Of a DNA stretch of 64,000 bases, positions 18,156 through 25,238 are shown in pieces. The number at the start of each line of letters is the position of its first letter. Positions within the stretch are counted from its first letter, which is position 1. The notes below the pieces were generated by a model that did not search any database, had not been told where the DNA came from, and worked only from the letters and a program-made list of their open reading frames with translations. A program made the position numbers and the translations under genes. This DNA is from Streptomyces sp. NBC_00490 (GTDB lineage Bacteria; Actinomycetota; Actinomycetes; Streptomycetales; Streptomycetaceae): assembly GCF_036013645.1 (NCBI RefSeq), contig NZ_CP107869.1, positions 3,286,001-3,350,000 of the forward strand, given 5' to 3'.

Positions 18156-19531
18156 TGACCACCGCCGCCGGGCCGGACCACAGCGAGGCCGACCGGGGCG
18201 ACAAGGGCGGGGTGCGCACCGCGCTGGCCGGTCTGACGACCCGCGGCCGCTCGTTCCTGGCGGCCGGGATCGCAGCGGCCATCTGCGCGTACGTCCTGGG
18301 GCAGAGCGATCTGCTCCGGGTCGGCCTGCTCCTCGCGCTGCTGCCGCTGGTGTGCGCGACCGTGCTCTACCGCACCCGCTACCGGGTGGCCGGCAGCCGC
18401 CGGCTCGCCCCCGCGCGCGTGCCCTCCGGCAGCGAGGCCCGTGTCCATCTGCGGATGGACAACGTCTCGCGGCTGCCGACCGGTCTGCTGATGCTCCAGG
18501 ACCGGGTGCCGTACGTCCTCGGCCCGCGTCCCCGCTTCGTGCTGGACCGGGTGGAGGCGGGCGGCCGCCGCGAGGTGTCCTACCGCGTCCGCTCCGACCT
18601 GCGCGGCCGCTATCCGCTGGGCCCGCTCCAGCTGCGCCTGACCGACCCGTTCGGGATGTGCGAGCTGACCCGGTCCTTCTCGTCGTACGACACCCTGACG
18701 GTGATCCCGCGCGTGGAGCCGCTGCCGCCGGTGCGCTTCGCCGGTGAGGCGAAGGGGTACGGCGACGGGCGGAACCGCTCGCTCGCGCTGGCCGGCGAGG
18801 ACGACGTCATCCCGCGCGGCTACCGCTACGGCGACGATCTGCGCCGTGTGCACTGGCGTTCCACCGCGCGCTACGGCGAGCTGATGGTGCGCCGCGAGGA
18901 GCAGCCGCAGCGCGCCCGCTGCACGGTACTGCTGGACACCCGGGGTCTCGCCTTCCGCGGCGCGGGCCCCGACTCGCCCTTCGAGTGGGCCGTGTCGGGC
19001 ACGGCCTCGGCGCTGGTCCACATGCTCGAACGAGGCTTCTCCGTCCGGCTGGTGACGGACACCGGCAGTTCGGTCCCCGGTGAGGGCGCGGACGGCTTCG
19101 CGGGCGCGAGCCAGGAGTCGGCGGACGCGGCCGGGCTGATGATGGACACCCTCGCGGTGATCGACCACTCCGACGGCACGGGTCTGTCCCGGGCCTACGA
19201 CCTGCTGCGCGGGGGCAACGAGGGACTGCTGATCGCCTTCTTCGGCGACCTCGACGAGGAGCAGGCCGCGGTGGCCGCCAAGATGCGTCAGCGCAGTGGC
19301 GGCGCGGTCGCCTTCGTGCTGGACAGCGGCGGCTGGGGGCGGGAACCGACCGATGTGGCCGGCCCGTTGGACAGGAGCGAGGAGCGGTTGCGGATGCTGC
19401 GTGAGGCGGGCTGGACGGCGCTGAGCGTGCCGCGGGGCGCCTCCTTGACCGAGTTGTGGCGCCAGGCGGACCGCGAGCGCACCGGCATCGGTGCGACGGG
19501 CGGGCCGGGCAGTGAGGGGGCACGCGCATGA
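18155..19531 (+). CDS. DUF58 membrane protein of MoxR operon
   Basis: This 458-residue protein has two N-terminal transmembrane helices (about 33-75) and then a soluble beta-rich region. It ends in the DUF58 block with the diagnostic motif YRYGDDLRRVHWRSTARYGELMVRREEQP near residue 235, followed by a vWA-like fold. ATG 18155 overlaps the preceding stop, with GGAGG 5 bases upstream; GTG 18152 is an alternative. DUF58 proteins are thought to work with the adjacent MoxR ATPase at the membrane. The 3' end overlaps the transglutaminase gene by 4 bases, so the three products are probably made together. No molecular function is established. Confidence 0.9.
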   Translation: MTTAAGPDHSEADRGDKGGVRTALAGLTTRGRSFLAAGIAAAICAYVLGQSDLLRVGLLLALLPLVCATVLYRTRYRVAGSRRLAPARVPSGSEARVHLRMDNVSRLPTGLLMLQDRVPYVLGPRPRFVLDRVEAGGRREVSYRVRSDLRGRYPLGPLQLRLTDPFGMCELTRSFSSYDTLTVIPRVEPLPPVRFAGEAKGYGDGRNRSLALAGEDDVIPRGYRYGDDLRRVHWRSTARYGELMVRREEQPQRARCTVLLDTRGLAFRGAGPDSPFEWAVSGTASALVHMLERGFSVRLVTDTGSSVPGEGADGFAGASQESADAAGLMMDTLAVIDHSDGTGLSRAYDLLRGGNEGLLIAFFGDLDEEQAAVAAKMRQRSGGAVAFVLDSGGWGREPTDVAGPLDRSEERLRMLREAGWTALSVPRGASLTELWRQADRERTGIGATGGPGSEGARA

Positions 19532-21915
19532 GCGGGCGGGCACGACTGGCGCTGTGCGCCTGGGCGGCCACCCTGATGGCGTCCTGCGCCCTGCTGCCCC
19601 TGGTCGAACCGGCCTCGTGGATCCTGCAGGCGGCCCTGCTGCTCGGTGTCCAGTCGCTGGTGGGCGCGGCGACCCGGCGGGTGCCGCTGGCCCGGCCGCT
19701 GACCGTGGCCGCCCAGGCGCTGGTCACACTGATGATGCTGACCCTGGTCTTCGCCCGGGAGCAGGCGCTCGCCGGGCTGGTCCCGGGCCCGGAGGCGTTC
19801 CAGCGGTTCGCCGATCTGTTCCAGCAGGGCGGCGACGACGTCGCGCGGTACGCGATCCCGGCGCCGCTGGAGTCCGACGGCATCCGGCTGATGATCATCG
19901 GCGGTGTGCTGGTCATCGGCCTCGCGGTGGACACCCTCGCGGTGACGTTCCGCAGCGCGGCTCCGGCGGGGCTGCCGCTGCTGGCGCTGTACTCCGTCGC
20001 CGCGGGGCTGTCCGACGGCGGCGCCGACTGGCTGTGGTTCCTGGTCGCGGCGGCCGGCTATCTGATGCTGCTGCTGTCCGAGGGGCGCGACCGGCTCTCC
20101 CAGTGGGGCCGGGTCTTCGGCGGGGCACCGCGCACCCCGGGCGGGGAGCCCGGCGTGGTGGCGCCGGTCCGCACCGGGCGGCGCATCGGCGCGGTCGCAC
20201 TGGGGCTCGCCCTGGTGGTGCCGGTCGCGCTGCCCGCGATGGACGGCGGCCTCCTGGACGCCACCGGGGCGGGTGTGGGCGGCGGCAGCGGGAGCGGCGG
20301 GACCATCTCCGCGGTGAACCCGCTGGTGTCCCTGCGCGACAACCTCAACGTGGACGAGGACCGCCAGGTCCTGTCCCTGCGCACCGAGCCCGAGGACCAG
20401 GGCAGCCTGTACATGCGGATCGTCTCGCTGGACGACTTCGACGGCCGGATCTGGAAGTCGTCCAAGCGCGACATCGAGAAGGTGCCGGACCAGCTGCCCA
20501 CGCCGGTCGGCCTCGGCCCCGACATCCGGCGTGCCGAGATCACGACCAGTGTCACGGCCGCCGGGGACTACCGCCAGGACTGGCTGCCGATGCCGTACCC
20601 GCCCAGCGGTGTGCAGATCGACGGGGACTGGCGCTACGAGCCAGAGGGCATGACCCTCGTCGGCGACCACCGCCAGACCACGAGCGGGGTGACCTACGAG
20701 GTCAAGAGCCTCGTCGTGCAGCCGACGGCGGAGCAGCTGGCGGCCGCCCCGGCGCCGCCCGCGGACATCAGGCGCGACTACACCGAGGTACCCGACTCGC
20801 TTCCGGCGGTCGTGGCCACCACGGCCCGCGAGGTCACCCAGGGCTCGGCGAACCACTACGAGCAGGCGGTCAAGCTCCAGGAGTACTTCTCCCTGACGGG
20901 CGGTTTCCAGTACGACACACAGGTGCAGGTCGGCTCCGGCTCCCAGGCGATCGCCCGGTTCCTGAAGGACAAGCAGGGCTTCTGCGTCCACTTCTCCTTC
21001 GCGATGGCGGCGATGGCCCGCACCCTGGGCATCCCGGCCCGGGTGGCGGTGGGCTTCGCGCCGGGTACGCCGCAGGCCGACGGCACGGTGACGGTGGGGC
21101 TGCGGGACGCTCACGCCTGGCCCGAGCTGTACTTCGAGGGCGTGGGCTGGACCCGCTTCGAGCCGACTCCGACGCGGGGCACGCAGCCCGAGTACACGCA
21201 GACGGACACCCCGAACAGCACCTTGCCCGACCCGGGTGTCCCGTCCCGGTCGGCGAGCGCCGCGCCTTCCGCCGCCCCCTCGGCGAGCGAGAGCTGCACG
21301 GCGGAGCAGAAGAAGCTGGAGGCCTGCCCGAGCGAGTCCGCCGCGGCCCTGCCGGTCACGGGCGGTGGCGGTCCGAAGTGGACCGTCGTGCTCGCCTGGG
21401 TCCTCGGCGGGCTCGCCGCGCTGGCGATCCCCTTGGCGCCGATGGTGTGGCGCCGTCGCGTCCGGGCGGTACGGCTGGGTGCGCACGGCCGCAGCGAGGC
21501 GGACGCGGCGCTGCACACCCTGGCGGTCTGGCTGGAACTGACCGACACGGCGTGGGACTTCGGGATCCTGCCGGACGATTCACAGACCCCGCGCAAGGCG
21601 GCGGCGCGGATCGTGCGGCTGGGGCATCTCGACCCGACGGCGGCGACCGCGGTGCACCGGGTGGCGGACGCGGTGGAGCAGGTTCTCTACGCGCCGCGGC
21701 CGCGCCCGACGGCGGGGCTCGCGGAGGACGTCCGGCGGGCGATCGCCGGACTGGCCGTCCCGGTGACCCGGCGTACGAAGCTGCGGGCGATGCTCGCCCC
21801 GCGTTCGACCGTACGAGTGGTGTGGGCGGTCTCGGAGTGGTGGGCCGGTGTCACGGCCCGGGTGGCGGCGGCCAGGCCGACGCTGCGCAAGCAGCCCTCG
21901 GGCCAGGAGAGCTGA
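19528..21915 (+). CDS. TgpA-like transglutaminase membrane protein
   Basis: This 795-residue protein carries a DUF3488-type N-terminal region with about six transmembrane helices (roughly 8-225), then an extracytoplasmic transglutaminase-like core. The core has catalytic Cys in DKQGFCVHFSFAMA, His in LRDAHAWPELYF, and GWTRFEPTP at the third position, where an Asp is more usual. A Ser/Ala/Pro-rich linker leads to one further helix (about 615-635) and a cytoplasmic DUF4129-like tail. The family is thought to act in cell envelope processes, with no defined substrate. The gene ends the MoxR operon, and strong terminators follow. Confidence 0.92.
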   Translation: MSGRARLALCAWAATLMASCALLPLVEPASWILQAALLLGVQSLVGAATRRVPLARPLTVAAQALVTLMMLTLVFAREQALAGLVPGPEAFQRFADLFQQGGDDVARYAIPAPLESDGIRLMIIGGVLVIGLAVDTLAVTFRSAAPAGLPLLALYSVAAGLSDGGADWLWFLVAAAGYLMLLLSEGRDRLSQWGRVFGGAPRTPGGEPGVVAPVRTGRRIGAVALGLALVVPVALPAMDGGLLDATGAGVGGGSGSGGTISAVNPLVSLRDNLNVDEDRQVLSLRTEPEDQGSLYMRIVSLDDFDGRIWKSSKRDIEKVPDQLPTPVGLGPDIRRAEITTSVTAAGDYRQDWLPMPYPPSGVQIDGDWRYEPEGMTLVGDHRQTTSGVTYEVKSLVVQPTAEQLAAAPAPPADIRRDYTEVPDSLPAVVATTAREVTQGSANHYEQAVKLQEYFSLTGGFQYDTQVQVGSGSQAIARFLKDKQGFCVHFSFAMAAMARTLGIPARVAVGFAPGTPQADGTVTVGLRDAHAWPELYFEGVGWTRFEPTPTRGTQPEYTQTDTPNSTLPDPGVPSRSASAAPSAAPSASESCTAEQKKLEACPSESAAALPVTGGGGPKWTVVLAWVLGGLAALAIPLAPMVWRRRVRAVRLGAHGRSEADAALHTLAVWLELTDTAWDFGILPDDSQTPRKAAARIVRLGHLDPTAATAVHRVADAVEQVLYAPRPRPTAGLAEDVRRAIAGLAVPVTRRTKLRAMLAPRSTVRVVWAVSEWWAGVTARVAAARPTLRKQPSGQES

Positions 21916-21927
21916 GCCCTCGGAGCA

Positions 21928-21973
21928 ACGGCTGAGGCCCCGACCCGTGCGCACGGGTCGGGGCCTCAGCCGT
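21928..21973 (+). terminator. 23-bp perfect hairpin after the MoxR operon
   Basis: This is an uninterrupted 46-base palindrome with a 23-base half-site whose core is CCCGTGC/GCACGGG. It begins 13 bases after the transglutaminase stop. There is no T-run, as is usual for Streptomyces terminators. Being symmetrical, it could act in both directions between the convergent genes. Confidence 0.85.
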
Positions 21974-22032
21974 GGGATCGGGCGTCGAGCGGGCGATCCC
22001 CGAAGGGCCGATCGGCACGGCAAAAAGGGCGT

Positions 22033-22079
22033 GCGTGAGGGGGTGACCACCCTCCCGGAGGGTGGTCACCCCCTCACGC
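22033..22079 (-). terminator. Second long hairpin, before the DUF3040 stop
   Basis: Arms of 23 bases at 22033-22055 and 22057-22079 pair perfectly around a single central base (22056). The hairpin lies 18 bases downstream of the DUF3040 gene, which is read on the minus strand. It is the likely terminator of that gene and a second barrier to read-through from the MoxR operon. Confidence 0.8.
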
Positions 22080-22097
22080 GTCAGCTAGTGGGTCGAG

Positions 22098-22493
22098 CTA
22101 ATGGCCGCCCTGTTCGTCACGGCGCTTCTGCCAGCGCTGCTCGATACGGTCCATCATGGAGCGCTTCTGCCTGGCCTGACGGCGCGCGTGCGGGGCACCG
22201 GCCGCGGGCTGTTCACCCGGCTTGGGAGCCTTGCGCCAGCCGGTCACGGCGAGCACCGCACAACCCAGCATGACGAGGAAGCCCACCACGCTGAGCCAGA
22301 CCTGCTTGGCGACCATTCCTGCCATGAGGAGCGCGATACCCACGAGGAAGCCCGCGACCGCCTGGTAGACCCGTCGCCGGGTGTACGTGCGCAGCCCGCT
22401 TCCCTCAAGCGCTGTCGCGAACTTGGGATCTTCGGCGTACAGCGCTCGCTCCATCTGCTCGAGCATTCGCTGCTCGTGCTCCGAGAGCGGCAC
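22098..22493 (-). CDS. DUF3040 small membrane protein
   Basis: This 131-residue protein opens with the DUF3040 signature MPLSEHEQRMLEQMERALYAEDPKFA. Two adjacent transmembrane helices at about 43-80 (AVAGFLVGIALLMAGMV, VWLSVVGFLVMLGCAVLAVT) and a strongly basic C-terminal tail follow. The start is GTG 22493 with GAGGAG upstream. The family is restricted to actinobacteria and frequently sits beside dcw or mraZ-type genes. No function is known, and it appears to be transcribed alone. The 278 bases upstream (22494-22771) contain no gene that I can support. Confidence 0.88.
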   Translation of the reverse strand: MPLSEHEQRMLEQMERALYAEDPKFATALEGSGLRTYTRRRVYQAVAGFLVGIALLMAGMVAKQVWLSVVGFLVMLGCAVLAVTGWRKAPKPGEQPAAGAPHARRQARQKRSMMDRIEQRWQKRRDEQGGH

Positions 22494-22771
22494 GGAATCC
22501 TCCTCATCGTGCAGTCGCCGGGGCGACCCGGGGGGTCCCTTCAGGATAGGCAGGGAATCGCCCCCGTGAAACCCGCCCCTCTACGCCAATTGGCCAACCG
22601 GGATTCCGCCATGAACGTCCCGGCCCGCTAGATCTTGCATTCCCCAGCGGCCGACCCGTCATGCCGGACGGTCTCCCTCGATCATACGGCGCCGGGCGCC
22701 CGATCGGGGGGCCTGTGGCGTACTCCATGTGCACCCAAGTCCCTGATCAGCGCTGCACCAGGGGGGCTGCC

Positions 22772-23542
22772 TCAGGCCTCGACGGTCCCTCGGGTCTCAC
22801 CGAGCACGTGAAGCTGTGTGGCCACGGAGTGGAAGGCGGGGAGTTCGGCCGCCGCCTCCTCCAGCTTGAGCAGGGCCTCCACGGCCCCGGGCTCGGTGTC
22901 GACGAGCACGCCGGGGACCAGGTCCGCGAAGACCCGCACGCCGTGCACGGCACCGACCTCCAGGCCCGCGCCCTCGACCAGCCCGGTGAGCTGCTCGGCG
23001 GTGAAGCGCCGCGGCACGGGGTCGCCGGTGCCCCAGCGTCCGTCCGGGTCCTCGAGCGCCTGCTTGGCCTCCTTGAAGTGGCCGGCGAGGGCTCGGGCGA
23101 GGACGGCGCCGCCGAGGCCCGCCGCGAGCAGGCTGAGGACACCCTCGGTGCGCAGGGCGGCCACCACGTTGCGGATGCCCTCGGCCGCGTCGTCGACGTA
23201 CTCCAGGACGCCGTGGCACAGCACCGCGTCGTAGGCGCCGCGCTCGACCACGTCGAAGAGACCGTGGGCGTCGCCCTGGACACCGCGCACCCGGTCGGCG
23301 ACGCCGGCCTCGGCGGCGCGGCGCTCCAGGGCGAACAGCGCGTTGGGGCTGGGGTCGACGACGGTGACCCGGTGGCCGAGACGGGCGACGGGCACGGCGA
23401 AGTTGCCGCTGCCGCCGCCGGTGTCGAGGACGTCCAGGGCATCCCGGCCCGTGGCCTTGACCCGCCGTTCGAGGGCGTCCTGGAGGACCTCCCAGACCAC
23501 GGCGGTACGGAGAGAGGCGCGGGGTCGCAGCGGGTCCGACAC
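22772..23542 (-). CDS. Class I SAM-dependent methyltransferase
   Basis: This soluble 256-residue Rossmann-fold methyltransferase has SAM motif I VLDTGGGSGNFAVPVARLGH near residue 37, an acidic second-strand residue in VTVVDPSPNALFALERR, and motif IV in YDAVLCHGVLEYVDDAAEGI. It resembles the SmtA/CmoM-type group, but the substrate cannot be assigned. The start is GTG 23542 with GAGGAG upstream. It may share a transcript with the HEPN-domain gene upstream on the same strand, although 189 bases separate them. Confidence 0.88.
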   Translation of the reverse strand: MSDPLRPRASLRTAVVWEVLQDALERRVKATGRDALDVLDTGGGSGNFAVPVARLGHRVTVVDPSPNALFALERRAAEAGVADRVRGVQGDAHGLFDVVERGAYDAVLCHGVLEYVDDAAEGIRNVVAALRTEGVLSLLAAGLGGAVLARALAGHFKEAKQALEDPDGRWGTGDPVPRRFTAEQLTGLVEGAGLEVGAVHGVRVFADLVPGVLVDTEPGAVEALLKLEEAAAELPAFHSVATQLHVLGETRGTVEA

Positions 23543-23731
23543 GGCAGTTGACTCCTCGGCGCGGCACCGCCTCTTGCGCGGCGGAGCGATCGGTCTGCCC
23601 TCCTCGCCCGGTTACCGGAGAGGGAAGGCTTCAGGCGCCCTCCACCCTATTGCCTCCGTCACCTCGCCCGACCACCGTGGCGTCCGGGCGGCAGACCCCG
23701 TGCAGTGCCGTGCCGTGCCGTACCGGAGAGC

Positions 23732-24301
23732 TCAGCCCGCGTCCGGCATGCCCCGGCCCGTGTCGTGGTCGCCTGGTTCCGGCTCGTCCCTGTCCTGGCG
23801 GGGCTGGGGCAGGACCGGCTGGAGCACCAGCATCCGCTCGACGAGGCGCAGGAACATCGCCACGTCGCGTATGAGGTCGTCGGCGTCCCGGCGGCTGGCC
23901 GCGCCCTGGATGCCGGCCTCGGCCCGGGCGCGGCGGCGGGCTCCGGCGGCGAAGAGCGCGCTCCACTCGGCGAGCTCGGGGGCTATCTCGGGGAGCACTT
24001 CCCAGGCGCTCCGGATCTTGGCCCGGCGTCGGGGCGAGGGCTCCGGACGTCCGCGTGCGGCGAGCACGGCGGCGGCGGTGCGCAGGGCGGCGAGGTGGGC
24101 CGTGGCATAGCGCTCGTTCGGTGTCTCCAGGACGGCGGCCTCGTCGAGTCCGGCACGGGCCTGGGCGAGCAGGTCGAGGGCGGCGGGCGGGGCCGTGGTC
24201 CTGCGGAGCACGGGGTGGACGTCGCTCGCCGGACCGGTCAGTGAGGGGGCAGGGCCGGTGGCGCGGCGCCGGCGGGCGGCTGCTGCGTGGTAGGTGGCCA
24301 T
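23732..24301 (-). CDS. SAV_6107-type HEPN domain protein
   Basis: This 189-residue, largely helical protein matches my memory of the SAV_6107-like HEPN family of actinobacteria. It contains an Rx4H motif (RYATAH near residues 67-72), the pattern found at the active site of HEPN ribonucleases. The ends are low-complexity, with a basic N-terminus and an acidic C-terminus. The start is ATG 24301 with AGGAGG upstream. It is divergent from the YhgE/Pip operon and shares its 187-base intergenic region. No antitoxin-like partner is adjacent, so a toxin role is not supported by context, and function is unknown. Confidence 0.75.
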   Translation of the reverse strand: MATYHAAAARRRRATGPAPSLTGPASDVHPVLRRTTAPPAALDLLAQARAGLDEAAVLETPNERYATAHLAALRTAAAVLAARGRPEPSPRRRAKIRSAWEVLPEIAPELAEWSALFAAGARRRARAEAGIQGAASRRDADDLIRDVAMFLRLVERMLVLQPVLPQPRQDRDEPEPGDHDTGRGMPDAG

Positions 24302-24426
24302 GACGAACCTCCTGTCGTCTGTGTGACGGCACGTCCCGATACGGGATGCCGTATGTGCCCATCGTGAGGTATGCCACTGACAATCCGTTCTGACCTGGGC
24401 TTTTGCTTCGATCGAAGGTTCGGGTT

Positions 24427-24458
24427 AGTTTTTGCACTGACCAGTCAGTTCAAAAACT
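24427..24458. promoter_or_regulatory. 32-base near-perfect palindromic operator
   Basis: The two 16-base half-sites agree at 14 of 16 positions: AGTTTTTGCACTGACC at 24427-24442 and the complement AGTTTTTGAACTGACT at 24443-24458. The inner ACTGAC/GTCAGT pair is the kind of site bound by TetR-family dimers. It lies 30 bases before the first gene of the operon that ends in a tetR-type gene, so self-regulation of the operon is likely. It could also influence the divergent HEPN gene. Confidence 0.75.
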
Positions 24459-24488
24459 TCGGCAGTTCTGGACATCAGGGGGTGGGCC

Positions 24489-25238
24489 GTGGGCGGAGTC
24501 GCCGTCACAACCGAGGGATTCGGGCTCAAGGGGCCGCGCGGCTGGGCGTTCCGCGGGATCGGCCTCGACGCGGAGCCCGGTGCGCTGATCGCCGTCGAGG
24601 GGGCGTCGGGATCGGGCCGTACATGTCTGCTCCTCGCGCTCACGGGACGGATGAAGGCGTCCGAGGGGACGGCGTCCGTGGGCGGGGCCCGGCTGCCCAA
24701 GCAGCTCACGGCGGTGCGGCGGATGAGCGCCGTGGCCAACGTCGCCGGTGTCACCGACCTCGACGCGGCCCTGACCGTCGGGGAGCACCTGCGCGAACGG
24801 GCGCTGCTGCAGAACCGGTTCGGCGACTCCCTGCGCGGGCTGCTGCGGCCGCGTGCCGAGCGTGCGAAGGCTGCGAGGCTGCGGATCGACACCGCCCTGA
24901 GCGCCGCCGGTCTCGACCGGGAGGCTCTGCCGAAGGGCTCCCGGACCGCCGTACGCGATCTGGAGCGGCTGGAGGCGCTGCGGCTGTCCATCGCGCTCGC
25001 CCTGATCGGGCGGCCGCGGCTGCTCGGCGTCGACGACGCCGATCTGAAGCTGTCCGACGCGGAACGGGCCGAGGTCTGGGCGCTGTTGACGTCGATCGCC
25101 GAGGCGGGGACCACGGTCGTGGCGGTGTGCAGCGAGGCCCCCGAGGGGGCCGTGAAGGTGTCCACCCACAGCGCCCCTCAGGGCTCGGTCCGGGAGAAGG
25201 AGGACGCCGATGCGCTCGCCGCGACTGGCCGCGCTTGA
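24489..25238 (+). CDS. Degenerate ABC-type ATPase partner of YhgE/Pip
   Basis: This 249-residue protein has the layout of an ABC nucleotide-binding domain but altered motifs. The P-loop reads EGASGSGRTCLLLAL, with Arg in place of the Walker A Lys. The signature region lacks LSGGQ and reads LERLEALRLSIALALIGRPRLL. Walker B is LLGVDDADL, with Asp instead of the catalytic Glu. It may bind nucleotide without efficient hydrolysis, or be purely structural. The start is GTG 24489. Its 3' end overlaps the YhgE/Pip gene by 29 bases, so the two are coupled. The usual annotation would be ATP-binding cassette protein, but activity is doubtful. Confidence 0.8.
   Translation: MGGVAVTTEGFGLKGPRGWAFRGIGLDAEPGALIAVEGASGSGRTCLLLALTGRMKASEGTASVGGARLPKQLTAVRRMSAVANVAGVTDLDAALTVGEHLRERALLQNRFGDSLRGLLRPRAERAKAARLRIDTALSAAGLDREALPKGSRTAVRDLERLEALRLSIALALIGRPRLLGVDDADLKLSDAERAEVWALLTSIAEAGTTVVAVCSEAPEGAVKVSTHSAPQGSVREKEDADALAATGRA

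Noticed and set aside
19288..21516. Minus-strand frame of 742 codons opposite the transglutaminase gene
   Set aside because: Arg/Gln/His-rich shadow translation. The plus-strand protein has a complete catalytic Cys-His pair and membrane helices.
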